29,708 bases of DNA from an uncultured Collinsella sp. (GTDB taxonomy: Bacteria > Actinomycetota > Coriobacteriia > Coriobacteriales > Coriobacteriaceae): the NCBI GenBank assembly GCA_900541055.1, contig UQHZ01000021.1, forward strand, positions 1-29,708, in the 5' to 3' direction. A program made the position numbers and the translations under genes. The notes under the pieces are model-generated. The model saw only the letters and a program-made list of their open reading frames with translations. It did no database searches and had not been told where the DNA came from. Below are positions 16,123-24,988 of the stretch, piece by piece; position 1 is the stretch's first letter; the number at the start of each line of letters is the position of its first letter.

Positions 16123-17918
16123 TCGACGAGGAGAACAAGTCCGCAACTATGACCGAGGCACCGGCCGCCGCCACAGCTGCGCCGGCCCACGCCGCTCCGG
16201 CGGGCTCCGCACCCGTGGAGCCCGAGGACACCGTGTTCTCCCTGCCTCTTTCGCATGTAACGCATGATATTTCGGATCTCGCCGATAACGAGGACGAAGA
16301 GGATGCCGTAGCGGCGCCCATCGGCGCACATGCTGCGGAACAGCCCACAGCGCCCGAAACAACCCCAGCGCCGGCTCACTTTGCAGAGCCCGTCGCCGCG
16401 GCAATCAACGAGAGCGCTGCGGTGTTTGCGGCACCCGAGCCCGCCGCGCCGGCGTTTCCCATAGCCCCGGCATCCGAGGTTGCGCCCGCGTCTACGCCGG
16501 CGCCCGAGCCTATAGACGTCAGCCCGCAAGACGACGAGTCGACCGCCCGCGTGTCCGAGGAGCCCGACTCCCCGGACACCGACAATTCCGAATCAAACGC
16601 CGAGACCGACACCGTCTCTCCCGGTGACACAGCCGAGATCGACGTTGCCGCCGTTGAGGCCAAGCTCAAAGACCCCGGCTCGACCATGAGCTTTGAGCCC
16701 CTGACCGAGGAGCGCATCGAGACCGACTCGACCTATGATGCCGGCACCACCACGCAACTCATGTGGGGCGCCCGCTCCGACGTTGGCTGTGTGCGCCCGC
16801 ACAATGAGGATTCCTACCTGGTGCAGTCGCCGCTCTTTTGCGTATGCGACGGCATGGGCGGTCACGCCGCCGGCGAGGTAGCCTCTTCCATCGCCGTCGA
16901 GACTATTGCCAAGACGGCCCCGCAGTCCGCCGACGCAGCACGCCTGGCCGCAGCCGTCGAGGCAGCCAACGCCGCCGTAATCGAGGCGGCCATGAACGGC
17001 CTGGGTAAGCCCGGCATGGGCTGCACAGCCACCTGCGCCTATATCGAAAACGACACGCTCGCCATCGCCCACGTGGGTGATTCTCGCGCCTACCTGCTCC
17101 ACGAGGGCACGCTCATCCGCGTGACCCGCGACCACTCCTATGTGGAAGAACTCGTGGACGCCGGCGAGATTACGGCAGACGAGGCTCGCGTCCACCCCAA
17201 CCGTTCGGTCATCACCCGTGCGCTGGGCTCGGACCCCGCCATGTATGCCGACCACTTCACCCTGCATATCGAGGAAGGCGACCGCCTGATCCTGTGCTCC
17301 GACGGCCTTTCGAGCATGATTCCCGATAGCGATATCGAGAACATCGCCACGCAGTCCTCAACCGCGCAAATCTGCGTCGATAACCTAGTGGACGCGGCGC
17401 TTGCCGCCGGCGGCCACGACAACGTGACCGTAGTAGTCGTTGACCTGGTTGACGATGGCGTCATGCGCGAGGCGCAACGCGTGCGTCGCCGCAACATTAC
17501 CATCGCCGCCATCCTGGCCCTCGTCTTTGTGCTGGCAGCTGGCATCTGGGCCTACACGGGTGTCACCGGCTCGTACTACCTGGGTACCTACCAGGGCAAT
17601 GTCGCCGTCTGGCGCGGCCTGCCCGGCAAGCCACTCGGACTCAAGCTCCACTGGCTCGAAAGCGAAACCAGCATCAAGCTGTCCGACCTGCCCGAAGACA
17701 CGCAAAACCGCCTCAAGGCGGGCATTCCGCAAACAAGTGTCGACGATGCGCAGGACACGATATCCAAGTACCGCCACCAGATCGACGAGGAGCAGACCCG
17801 CCAGGTGATCGACGCGCAAACGATTCGCGACAACACCAATCAGGGATCGACCTCCGAATCAGATTCCGAGAAAACCGCCGAACAGTCCGCCGAGGCCGAA
17901 GCCTCCGATAAGAATTAG
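16119..17918 (+). CDS. pstP: PP2C-family Ser/Thr phosphatase with long N-terminal extension
   Basis: This enzyme removes phosphate from the substrates of the operon's kinases. The PP2C domain lies at about 215-445: SDVGCVRPHNED (metal-binding), CDGMGGHAAGE (metal-ligand Asp244), GCTATCAYI, AHVGDSRAYLL, RALGSD, LCSDGLS and GHDNVTVVVVDL are all intact. A transmembrane helix follows (about 459-483) with an external tail of about 115 residues ending in acidic low-complexity sequence. The first 210 residues are acidic and Ala/Pro/Glu-rich, apparently disordered; mycobacterial PstP starts directly with the catalytic domain. The ATG overlaps the fhaB stop by four bases; an internal ATG at 16149 could shorten it by ten residues. 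It opposes the three membrane kinases encoded nearby. Confidence 0.95.
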   Translation: MIDEENKSATMTEAPAAATAAPAHAAPAGSAPVEPEDTVFSLPLSHVTHDISDLADNEDEEDAVAAPIGAHAAEQPTAPETTPAPAHFAEPVAAAINESAAVFAAPEPAAPAFPIAPASEVAPASTPAPEPIDVSPQDDESTARVSEEPDSPDTDNSESNAETDTVSPGDTAEIDVAAVEAKLKDPGSTMSFEPLTEERIETDSTYDAGTTTQLMWGARSDVGCVRPHNEDSYLVQSPLFCVCDGMGGHAAGEVASSIAVETIAKTAPQSADAARLAAAVEAANAAVIEAAMNGLGKPGMGCTATCAYIENDTLAIAHVGDSRAYLLHEGTLIRVTRDHSYVEELVDAGEITADEARVHPNRSVITRALGSDPAMYADHFTLHIEEGDRLILCSDGLSSMIPDSDIENIATQSSTAQICVDNLVDAALAAGGHDNVTVVVVDLVDDGVMREAQRVRRRNITIAAILALVFVLAAGIWAYTGVTGSYYLGTYQGNVAVWRGLPGKPLGLKLHWLESETSIKLSDLPEDTQNRLKAGIPQTSVDDAQDTISKYRHQIDEEQTRQVIDAQTIRDNTNQGSTSESDSEKTAEQSAEAEASDKN

Positions 17919-17934
17919 AAAGGGAGTGCCGCTT

Positions 17935-20805
17935 ATGAGTCGCCGCAACACCGAGCTGCTCTTGCTCATCGCCTCGGCGTTCCCCGTCATCCTGCTGTAT
18001 GCGATGTACGTCCTCACCGCGGGCGCTGCCATCTCCTTTGAGACGCTCGCCGTACCGATCGGCCTCTTTGCCGCCTTTGCCGCGGCCCACATTGCCGTGC
18101 GCATCTTGGCGCCCGGTGCCGACCCCGCCATCCTGCCCATCGTATTTATACTTTCGGGCATCGGCATCACGTTCGTGACGCGTCTCGCCCCCGCTCTCGC
18201 CATCTCACAGCTCATCATCCTGTTTGTCTCGGTGGCGCTCATGGTGGGAACGCTTGCACTAGTCAAAAACCTCGACGTGGTCATGCGCTACAAGTACACC
18301 TTTGGCATCATCGGCATCATTCTGCTGATGCTGCCTATCTTTATCGGCACCACGATCTCGGGCTCCAAGCTGTGGATTCGCATCGCGGGCTTTACCATCC
18401 AGCCTGGCGAGTTCGCCAAGGTCTTTATCGTGCTGTTCCTGGCCGGGTACCTGGCCGAGAACCGCGAGCTACTCTCCATCTCCAACCGCAAGATCCTGGG
18501 CTTTAAGATCCCTCGCCTGCGACTGCTGCTGCCGCTGTTTGCCGTGTGGGGTGTGTGCCTGCTCGTCGTCGTCTTCGAACGCGACCTGGGTTCGGCCGTG
18601 CTGTTCTACACCATCTTCTTGCTGATGCTCTACGTTGCCACGGGGCGCTTTTCGTATGTCGTTATCGGCCTTGCGCTCTTAGCTGTCGGAGCCGTGGGCG
18701 CCTACAAGTTCCTATCGCACGTTCAGGTGCGTTTCCAGGTTTGGGTCGATCCGTTTAAGGACGCCCAGGGCCAGGGCTACCAGATCGTCCAGTCGCTCTT
18801 CTCGCTTGCCGATGGCGGTCTGGTCGGTGTTGGCATCGGCAACGGCATGGCCAACAACATCCCTGTCGTCGAGTCCGACTTTATCTTCTCGGCTATCGGC
18901 GAGGAGATGGGCCTTTTGGGCGGCGGCGCCGTGCTCATCCTGTTTATGCTCTTTGCCGTGCGTGGCCTGACCACAGCTGCCCGCGCAAAGTCCGACCTTG
19001 CCGCCTTTAGCGCCACCGGTCTTACGGCAGCCATCAGCTTCCAGGCCTTCTTGATCGTTGGCGGCGTAACCCGCCTGATCCCGCTGACCGGCGTCACCCT
19101 ACCCTTTATGAGCCAGGGCGGCTCCTCGCTGCTGGCGAGCTTTATCATCGTCGCGCTCCTGCTGCGCGCCGGTGACGAGGCGACCGGACGCGAGGCCGAG
19201 CTTACCGGCACCGGCACCATGGCCGCCATCACCGATGATCAGGTCGCATCTGCCGCCGCCCCGACGGGCACGCGCTTTGCCACTTCGTCTTCCTACGGCA
19301 GCGGCAGCCATTCCGTCGGCTCGCGCATGCGCCGTCGCCTGCTCGACACGCCTGAATCCGGTGTGCTCGGCCGCGTTGCGCTCGCCAACCGTCTAACCCG
19401 TGCGGTGCTCGCCTTTACGGCGCTGTTCGCCATCCTTATCGGCAACCTCACCTATGTCCAGGTCATTAAGGCCAAGGACTATCAGGACATGCCGACCAAC
19501 AACCACACCATCGCCCGCTCCAAGTACATCCAGCGCGGCTCCATCATCACGTCCGACGGCGTGACGCTGGCCGAGTCGCTGCAGCAGGAGGACGGCACCT
19601 ACGTACGCTCCTACCCCAACGGTAACCTGGCAGCGCACGTGGTTGGCTACGTGAGCCAGCAGTATGGCACCACCGCCATCGAGAGCGTCATGAACGACAC
19701 ACTCACCGGTTCTAAGGACTACTCCAGCTGGAACAACGCCATCGCGTCGCTCGCGGGCCAGACCCAGCCGGGCAACACCGCCAAGCTCACCATCGACTCG
19801 CGCATCCAGACGGCTGCTGAGCAGGCGCTCAAGGGCTTTAAGGGCGCTGTAGTGGTCATCGACCCGCGTACCGGCGCGGTGCTCGCATGTGCCAGCTCGC
19901 CCACCTACGACAACACCAACATCGATGCCCTGCTGCAGACGGGCGGCGGCGAGGACGGCTCCATGTACAATCGCGCCATGGACGCGCTGTACACGCCGGG
20001 CTCAACGTTTAAGGTCGTTACGCTTTCCGCGGCACTCGAGACCGGCACCGCCAGCCTTACCAGCACCTACCAGGCGCCCGGCTCCATGGACATCGGCAAC
20101 GCACCGGTCACCAACTATGCCAACGAGAGCTACGGCACCATCAGCCTGCAGCAGGCCTTTGCCGTGTCCTCCAACGTCGTCTTTGGCCAGGTGGCAAACG
20201 AAGTTGGCGCAAACACGCTCGTGCAGTTTGCCAACGCCTTTGGCTACGGCCAAAAGCTCGGCCAGGACCTGACCTCCGCGGCCTCCATCATGGCCGACCC
20301 GTCACTCATGACCGAGTGGGAGACCGCCTGGGCCGGTGCCGGCCAGCCTGTCGGCATGGACCACACGCCCGGCCCGCAGACCACCGTCATGCAAAACGCC
20401 GTGATTGCCGCCGCCATCGCTAACAGCGGCGTGGTCATGGACCCGTACTTTGTAGCCCAGGTACTCGCCCCGGACGGAACCGTGGTCAAGACCACGCAGT
20501 CCCGCTCACTGGGTCAGGCCGTCAGCTCCGCCACGGCCGACCAGGTCAAGCAGGCCATGCTTGCCGTCGTCCAGTCCGGCACCGGCACCGATGCCCAGAT
20601 CCCCGGCGTCAAGGTCGCCGGCAAGACCGGCTCGGCCGAGACCGGCGGCACCAACGTCAACTCGATGTTCGTTGGCTTTGCACCTTACGATTCACCCACG
20701 GTCGCCATCTCGGTGGCCTTGGAGGATTTCGACAAGCATGACGTCAAGGCCGCCAAGATTGCCGGTATCGTCCTGACCGCGGCGCTTGCCGCACAGGGAG
20801 CGTGA
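17935..20805 (+). CDS. Fused SEDS glycosyltransferase (RodA/FtsW) and class B PBP
   Basis: One 956-residue chain joins the two enzymes that polymerise and cross-link peptidoglycan. Residues 1-415 form a RodA/FtsW-type polytopic domain with WVDPFKDAQGQGYQ and ESDFIFSAIGEEMG; Asp315 matches the catalytic aspartate of RodA. A Ser/Gly-rich linker (about 420-480) leads to a second membrane helix (about 489-511) and a transpeptidase domain with all three motifs: STFK (nucleophile Ser690), SSN (745-747) and KTG (Lys897). There is no stop or frameshift between the halves. Mycobacteria encode them as separate adjacent genes, rodA and pbpA, in the same operon position. AAAGGGAG eight bases before the ATG supports 17935; a GTG nine bases upstream is less likely. 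Whether it serves elongation or division cannot be told from sequence. Confidence 0.95.
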   Translation: MSRRNTELLLLIASAFPVILLYAMYVLTAGAAISFETLAVPIGLFAAFAAAHIAVRILAPGADPAILPIVFILSGIGITFVTRLAPALAISQLIILFVSVALMVGTLALVKNLDVVMRYKYTFGIIGIILLMLPIFIGTTISGSKLWIRIAGFTIQPGEFAKVFIVLFLAGYLAENRELLSISNRKILGFKIPRLRLLLPLFAVWGVCLLVVVFERDLGSAVLFYTIFLLMLYVATGRFSYVVIGLALLAVGAVGAYKFLSHVQVRFQVWVDPFKDAQGQGYQIVQSLFSLADGGLVGVGIGNGMANNIPVVESDFIFSAIGEEMGLLGGGAVLILFMLFAVRGLTTAARAKSDLAAFSATGLTAAISFQAFLIVGGVTRLIPLTGVTLPFMSQGGSSLLASFIIVALLLRAGDEATGREAELTGTGTMAAITDDQVASAAAPTGTRFATSSSYGSGSHSVGSRMRRRLLDTPESGVLGRVALANRLTRAVLAFTALFAILIGNLTYVQVIKAKDYQDMPTNNHTIARSKYIQRGSIITSDGVTLAESLQQEDGTYVRSYPNGNLAAHVVGYVSQQYGTTAIESVMNDTLTGSKDYSSWNNAIASLAGQTQPGNTAKLTIDSRIQTAAEQALKGFKGAVVVIDPRTGAVLACASSPTYDNTNIDALLQTGGGEDGSMYNRAMDALYTPGSTFKVVTLSAALETGTASLTSTYQAPGSMDIGNAPVTNYANESYGTISLQQAFAVSSNVVFGQVANEVGANTLVQFANAFGYGQKLGQDLTSAASIMADPSLMTEWETAWAGAGQPVGMDHTPGPQTTVMQNAVIAAAIANSGVVMDPYFVAQVLAPDGTVVKTTQSRSLGQAVSSATADQVKQAMLAVVQSGTGTDAQIPGVKVAGKTGSAETGGTNVNSMFVGFAPYDSPTVAISVALEDFDKHDVKAAKIAGIVLTAALAAQGA

Positions 20806-20937
20806 TGCCCATGATCGAATCGGACACCCGAGGCGCGCCGCGACCGAAGAGTTAGCGGCAACACGCCACACGGCCCCAGCGGCCACATCGTAGGTACTAC
20901 ACACATCGTTGAGCGAATAGTTATGTTAGGAGCAGGA

Positions 20938-22902
20938 ATGGAACAGAGGGTCCTCGGGGGAAGATACCTCCTCAAGGATAAGGTGGGAACAGGCGGCATG
21001 GCGACCGTCTACCGTGCACAGGACCAGGTCCTCGACCGCACGGTTGCCGTCAAGATCATGCTGCCGCAGTATGCTGGCGACGCAACCTTCGCCGCACGCT
21101 TTAAGCAGGAGGCCCAGGCAGCAGCCGGTCTCTCCTCCCCCTATATCGTGGGCGTCTACGATTGGGGCAAGGACGGCGACACCTATTACATCGTCATGGA
21201 GTACCTGCGCGGCACCGACCTTAAGAGCGGCATCAAGAGCCACGGCGCCCTCGACCCCAAGAAGGTCGCCCAGATCGGCTCGCAGATCAGCTCTGCGCTT
21301 TCGGTCGCCCACAAGCACGAGATCATCCACCGCGACATTAAGCCGCAGAACATCATGGTGCTGCCCGACGGCAACATCAAGGTGATGGACTTTGGCATCG
21401 CGCGTGCCAAGAACAGCCACCTCACACAAGACAACAACGTGCTGGGAACCGCCCACTACGTCAGCCCCGAGCAGACCCGCGGTCAGGACCTCGGCCCCAC
21501 CTCGGATATCTACTCGCTGGGCGTCGTGATGTACGAGTGCGCCACCGGCCGCGTTCCCTTTGACGGTGACGACGCCATCTCGGTCGCACTCAAGCAGGTC
21601 AACGAGCTGCCTATTCCGCCGAGCCAGATCAACTCCGGTGTCGACGCCGACCTTGAGCGCATCATCCTCAAGTGCATGGAGAAAGACCCGGCAAACCGCT
21701 TCCAGACCGCCGACGAGCTGCGTCAGGTGCTCAACAGCTACCTGTCGGGCCGTGCCGTCAACGTCTCGGAGCCCACGCGCATCATCGGTGCCCCCGGTGA
21801 GCTGGGCGCCACCAAGACTCGCGAGCTTTCCGATCAGACGCGCGCCATGGTGCGTCCCGTCTCGGGCGTGAGCGGCCAGAATACCGCCCGTAGCTCGGTT
21901 TCGGGCTCTACCGGCTCCTACGAGGTCGAAAAGCCCAAATCCAACAAGAACAAGATCATCGCCGCCGTGGTGGCAGCCGTTGCCGTCATCGGCATCGTGG
22001 TGGCCTTTGCCACAGGACTCTTTGGCGGCGAGCAGGTCACCGTGCCCGATGTGCTGGGCAAGGACCAGCAGACTGCCGTCGAGCTGATCAAGGAAGCCGG
22101 CCTCGAGGTCGGCACCATCGACCAAAGCTACAACGACGATGTCGACGAGGGCAAGGTCGCCGAGCAGACGCCCAACGGCAACACCAAGAAGGCCAAGGGC
22201 ACCAAGGTGAACCTGGTAATCTCCAAGGGCCCCAAGCCCTCCGAGAAGGTTGAGGTTCCCCGGCTTGTCGGCCTGACCAAGGACCAGGCCGAGGCCGCGC
22301 TGGCAAGCGTTGGCCTGAAGGGCAACGCCTCCGAGGAGGCCAACGAGGCCGATGAGGGCCAGGTCTTTGAGCAGGGCACCGAAGCCGGTAAGGAAGTCGC
22401 GAAGGGCACGACCATCTCGTACAAGGTCTCGAGCGGCCCGGATACCACGTCCGTCCCCGATCTGACCGACATGACCGAGGCCCAGGCGCGCAACGCCCTC
22501 GATATGGCAGGCTTTGGCGTCGACGTTAGCTACCAGGAGAACGACTCGGTTACCGAGGGCACCGTGATCAGCTGGAACCCCAGTGGCAAGCAGAAGCCCG
22601 GCGCCACGATTACCGTCGTCATTGCCAAGAAGTCCGGCAAGGCCAGTGTTCCGGGCAACCTGTACGGCAAGAGCATCTCCGCCGCCGTCACCGCGCTCAA
22701 CAACGCCGGTTTCTATAACATCGGCTTCTGTGACCAGAACGGCAATCCCGTAAGCGGTAACGAGGATGCCACCGTTACGGGCGTCTCCCCCACCGGCAAG
22801 CAGTCCACCGACAGCACGATTACGCTGACGGTCGCACTTTCTGGCTCGGGTTCGGGCTCTGGCTCGGGCACGGGTGACGATTCCGGCACGACGACTAACT
22901 AG
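20938..22902 (+). CDS. pknB: PASTA-domain Ser/Thr protein kinase (PknB type)
   Basis: A 654-residue membrane receptor kinase that senses muropeptides or lipid II outside and phosphorylates wall and division proteins inside. The kinase domain (about 9-270) shows GTGGMATV, ATP lysine 39, HRDIKPQNI (Asp133), DFG (Asp151) and GTAHYVSPEQ. A juxtamembrane stretch rich in Ser/Thr follows, then one transmembrane helix (about 340-362) and four PASTA repeats (from about 366; VPDVLGK, VPRLVGL, VPDLTDM, VPGNLYG). The tail is a Ser/Gly run. AGGAG five bases before the ATG at 20938 favours this start over the ATG fifteen bases earlier. It closes the operon after a gap of 132 bases, and a strong terminator follows. 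Confidence 0.97.
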   Translation: MEQRVLGGRYLLKDKVGTGGMATVYRAQDQVLDRTVAVKIMLPQYAGDATFAARFKQEAQAAAGLSSPYIVGVYDWGKDGDTYYIVMEYLRGTDLKSGIKSHGALDPKKVAQIGSQISSALSVAHKHEIIHRDIKPQNIMVLPDGNIKVMDFGIARAKNSHLTQDNNVLGTAHYVSPEQTRGQDLGPTSDIYSLGVVMYECATGRVPFDGDDAISVALKQVNELPIPPSQINSGVDADLERIILKCMEKDPANRFQTADELRQVLNSYLSGRAVNVSEPTRIIGAPGELGATKTRELSDQTRAMVRPVSGVSGQNTARSSVSGSTGSYEVEKPKSNKNKIIAAVVAAVAVIGIVVAFATGLFGGEQVTVPDVLGKDQQTAVELIKEAGLEVGTIDQSYNDDVDEGKVAEQTPNGNTKKAKGTKVNLVISKGPKPSEKVEVPRLVGLTKDQAEAALASVGLKGNASEEANEADEGQVFEQGTEAGKEVAKGTTISYKVSSGPDTTSVPDLTDMTEAQARNALDMAGFGVDVSYQENDSVTEGTVISWNPSGKQKPGATITVVIAKKSGKASVPGNLYGKSISAAVTALNNAGFYNIGFCDQNGNPVSGNEDATVTGVSPTGKQSTDSTITLTVALSGSGSGSGSGTGDDSGTTTN

Positions 22903-22953
22903 TCGACAACCCATCACCTGCAGCGGCTATGGCCGCAAACATATTCGCTCAGA

Positions 22954-22992
22954 AGCGCCCGCTTGCTCCCCGGCAAGCGGGCGCTTTGTTTA
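22954..22992 (+). terminator. Strong intrinsic terminator of the cell-wall operon
   Basis: AGCGCCCGCTTGC (22954-22966) pairs perfectly with GCAAGCGGGCGCT (22973-22985) over a six-base loop and is followed by TTGTTT. It lies 51 bases past the PASTA kinase stop. Confidence 0.9.
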
Positions 22993-23079
22993 TCGACAGG
23001 CCAGGGCTCCATAGCAACACAAAGAGGCCCGCAAAAACAAGCCTCCCAGGTGACAACAGAATATGTAATGCAGTAATTA

Positions 23080-23277
23080 CTAGCCGCAGAACTTCACCAT
23101 GGTCTCGACCACGAGCTTCTCGGAGTTGAGCTGCTGTATCATGATGCCCTGCTGGAACAGCGGGATGTTGGCGCGCGTGCGCTCCGGATCGGAGTGCTCG
23201 ACGAACTCCTTCTTATCCAAGGTGCAGACCGAGCGCGACAAAACGACTTCGAAGCGACCCATTACGGCATCGCGCAT
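23080..23277 (-). CDS. Small hypothetical protein or 3' gene remnant
   Basis: The frame encodes 65 residues (MRDAVMGRFEVVLSRSVC..., ending LVVETMVKFCG) with a protein-like composition and codon use similar to neighbouring genes. There is no ribosome binding site before the ATG, and an in-frame TAG lies directly upstream, so it cannot be extended. It may be the surviving C-terminal end of a larger gene that was cut when the lacI promoter region was placed here, or a small gene with a weak start. I do not recognise the family. Its 5' end is only 14 bases from the LacI-type palindrome. Confidence 0.4.
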   Translation of the reverse strand: MRDAVMGRFEVVLSRSVCTLDKKEFVEHSDPERTRANIPLFQQGIMIQQLNSEKLVVETMVKFCG

Positions 23278-23290
23278 GCGCTACAATCTC

Positions 23291-23306
23291 GGTTAATCTG
23301 TTAACC
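23291..23306 (+). promoter_or_regulatory. LacI-type operator in front of lacI
   Basis: GGTTAATCTGTTAACC is a palindrome with six-base arms. It begins four bases after a TACAAT -10 box (23282-23287) and so covers the expected transcription start of lacI, the classic place for autorepression. Half-sites identical to TTAACC recur in front of the epimerase gene. Confidence 0.7.
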
Positions 23307-23329
23307 ACCCGAAAGCAGCAGGAGGCCCC

Positions 23330-24340
23330 ATGCCCACACCAGGCAAGCGCCCATCCATGCGCCAGATTGCCGTCGCGGCCGGCGTATCCGTCGCCACGGT
23401 CTCCCACGTCATCAACGGCAGCGGCCGTTTTTCCGAAGACACCCGCAAACGCGTGGAAGCCGCCCTAAAGGAATACGGCTACGTCACGAACATGGCGGCG
23501 AAGAGCCTCCGTATGGCCCAGTCCCGGACCATCGGTATGATCGTGCCGGACATCTCCAACGACTTCTTTTCCAAGATCGCCCTGCATGTGGAGCGCGAGC
23601 TGGCAACCGAGGACTACTCGGTCTTTGTTTGCAACAGCGCCAATGACCCCGCCCGCGAGCGTGACTACTTCCGCACGCTGGCAAGCAAGCAGGCCGACGG
23701 TATCATCTGTATCTCCGGCCTGCGCAGGCTCGACGGCGAGTTCGTCCCCCACGGAATCCCCGTGGTCTGCATCGACCGTGCGCCCGAAAACGACCTCGGT
23801 TTCCCACACGTGGGCTCCGACAACATCGGCGGTGGCTACATGGCGACCGAGCACCTCATCGAGCGCGGCTGCAAGGACATCCTGAGCATCTCGAGTTTTA
23901 CCGCCAACTACCCCGGCAACGAGCGCCAGATGGGCTACGAGCGGGCGCTCGCCGCGCACGGAATGCCGCTACGCCGCGACTACCAGCTGTTTGTCTCGGG
24001 TAAGCAGCCGAGCATCATCGAGTCGGAAGAGCTCGTGACCGACTTCCTCTCCACGGGCTACCCCGTCGACGGCGTCTTCGCCCATAGCGACCACGCAGCC
24101 GTGGGCGCGCTGCGTGCGCTCGTTGCCGCCGGCAAGCGCGTACCCGAAGACGTCCGTCTCATCGGCTTCGACGATTCCGTTTACGCGCAGCTTCCGACGC
24201 CGCAAATCAGCACCATCCGCCGCTTCCCCGAGCGCCTCGCGCACGAGGGATGTCAGGCCCTGCTCGCCCTGCTGCGCGGCGAAGAGCCCGAGATGGAGAC
24301 GCTTGTCCCCGTTAAGCTCGTGCAACGCGCGAGCAGCTAG
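23330..24340 (+). CDS. LacI-family transcriptional regulator
   Basis: A 336-residue repressor with an N-terminal helix-turn-helix (about 9-30, MRQIAVAAGVSVATVSHVING), a hinge region, and a periplasmic-binding-protein-like sugar domain (about 65-330; SRTIGMIVPDISNDFF, DGIICISG, VDGVFAHSDHAAVGAL, RLIGFDDS). GGAGG four bases before the ATG supports the start. It converges on the rpiB gene and shares a terminator with it. A palindrome overlaps its own promoter and two related ones precede the epimerase-rpiB pair, so I infer it controls itself and that operon in response to a sugar or sugar phosphate. Confidence 0.95.
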   Translation: MPTPGKRPSMRQIAVAAGVSVATVSHVINGSGRFSEDTRKRVEAALKEYGYVTNMAAKSLRMAQSRTIGMIVPDISNDFFSKIALHVERELATEDYSVFVCNSANDPARERDYFRTLASKQADGIICISGLRRLDGEFVPHGIPVVCIDRAPENDLGFPHVGSDNIGGGYMATEHLIERGCKDILSISSFTANYPGNERQMGYERALAAHGMPLRRDYQLFVSGKQPSIIESEELVTDFLSTGYPVDGVFAHSDHAAVGALRALVAAGKRVPEDVRLIGFDDSVYAQLPTPQISTIRRFPERLAHEGCQALLALLRGEEPEMETLVPVKLVQRASS

Positions 24341-24402
24341 ACAGCGGGCAGCGAATAGCCGCGTTTTTCTCTCGCATGTGCTCTATCCCACGCGCGACAT
24401 GC

Positions 24403-24437
24403 AAAAAGCCCGCCACCACACGGGTGACGGGCTTTTC
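24403..24437. terminator. Bidirectional terminator between lacI and rpiB
   Basis: AAAAAGCCCG (24403-24412) and CGGGCTTTT (24428-24436) form a stem flanked by A on one side and T on the other, so it works from both directions. It separates the convergent lacI and rpiB genes and begins directly after the rpiB stop codon. Confidence 0.85.
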
Positions 24438-24439
24438 CG

Positions 24440-24916
24440 CTACCAGCCGCGTGCTTCCTCCGCACGTACGAGCTGACGAGCCTCGATCTGGCGAATCATA
24501 TCGATGCGTCGCTGGTGACGGCCGCCCTCGAACTCGCCGGTGAGCCAGGCGTCGACAATCATTTTGGCCAGCTCGATGCCTACCACACGAGCACCAAATG
24601 CGAGCATGTTGGTGTTGTTGTGCTCGCGCGACAGGCGAGCGGAATACGGCTCAGAGCAGGTGCAGCAACGGATACCGCGCACCTTGTTCGCGGCAAGCGA
24701 AATGCCCACTCCCGTGCCGCAGATCACGATACCGCGATCGACTTCCCCGGCCACGACCGCGTTCGCCACGGCCTCACCCGCGATGGGATAGTCAAAGCGC
24801 TCGGTGCTGTCCGTGCCGAAGTTCACGACCTCATAGCCGTACTTCTCCTGGATATACGCCGTGATGGCTTCCTTGTACTCGACTGCGACGTGGTCGTTTC
24901 CAATACCGATCTTCAA
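24440..24916 (-). CDS. rpiB: RpiB/LacAB-family sugar-phosphate isomerase
   Basis: This 158-residue enzyme interconverts an aldose and a ketose phosphate; family members act on ribose 5-phosphate or allose 6-phosphate. Key residues are present: DH at 8-9, Cys66 in ICGTGVGIS (base for ring opening), and His99 in SREHNNTN, at the position known for E. coli RpiB. The start is TTG at 24916 after AAAGGGG; an ATG further upstream is out of frame and soon stopped. It lies 72 bases after the epimerase gene on the same strand. That neighbour resembles allulose-6-phosphate epimerase, which makes an allose-6-phosphate role possible, but ribose-5-phosphate isomerisation is equally compatible. Confidence 0.9.
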   Translation of the reverse strand: MKIGIGNDHVAVEYKEAITAYIQEKYGYEVVNFGTDSTERFDYPIAGEAVANAVVAGEVDRGIVICGTGVGISLAANKVRGIRCCTCSEPYSARLSREHNNTNMLAFGARVVGIELAKMIVDAWLTGEFEGGRHQRRIDMIRQIEARQLVRAEEARGW

Positions 24917-24988
24917 AAGAGACCCCTTTCCATAAGAACCATTCGCGCATGCCGCGCGCTCAATCCGTCCTAATTCGCCGTTCCGCTT

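Noticed and set aside
17926..17934. GTG start nine bases before the SEDS-PBP ATG
   Set aside because: The GTG overlaps the AAAGGGAG ribosome binding site itself; the ATG at 17935 has the correct spacing.
20926..22917. 663-residue frame antisense to the PASTA kinase
   Set aside because: It mirrors the kinase gene, whose kinase and PASTA motifs are unmistakable. The antisense frame is open only because of the strong G/C third-position bias, and its sequence is rich in Gly/Val/Asp repeats with no domain.
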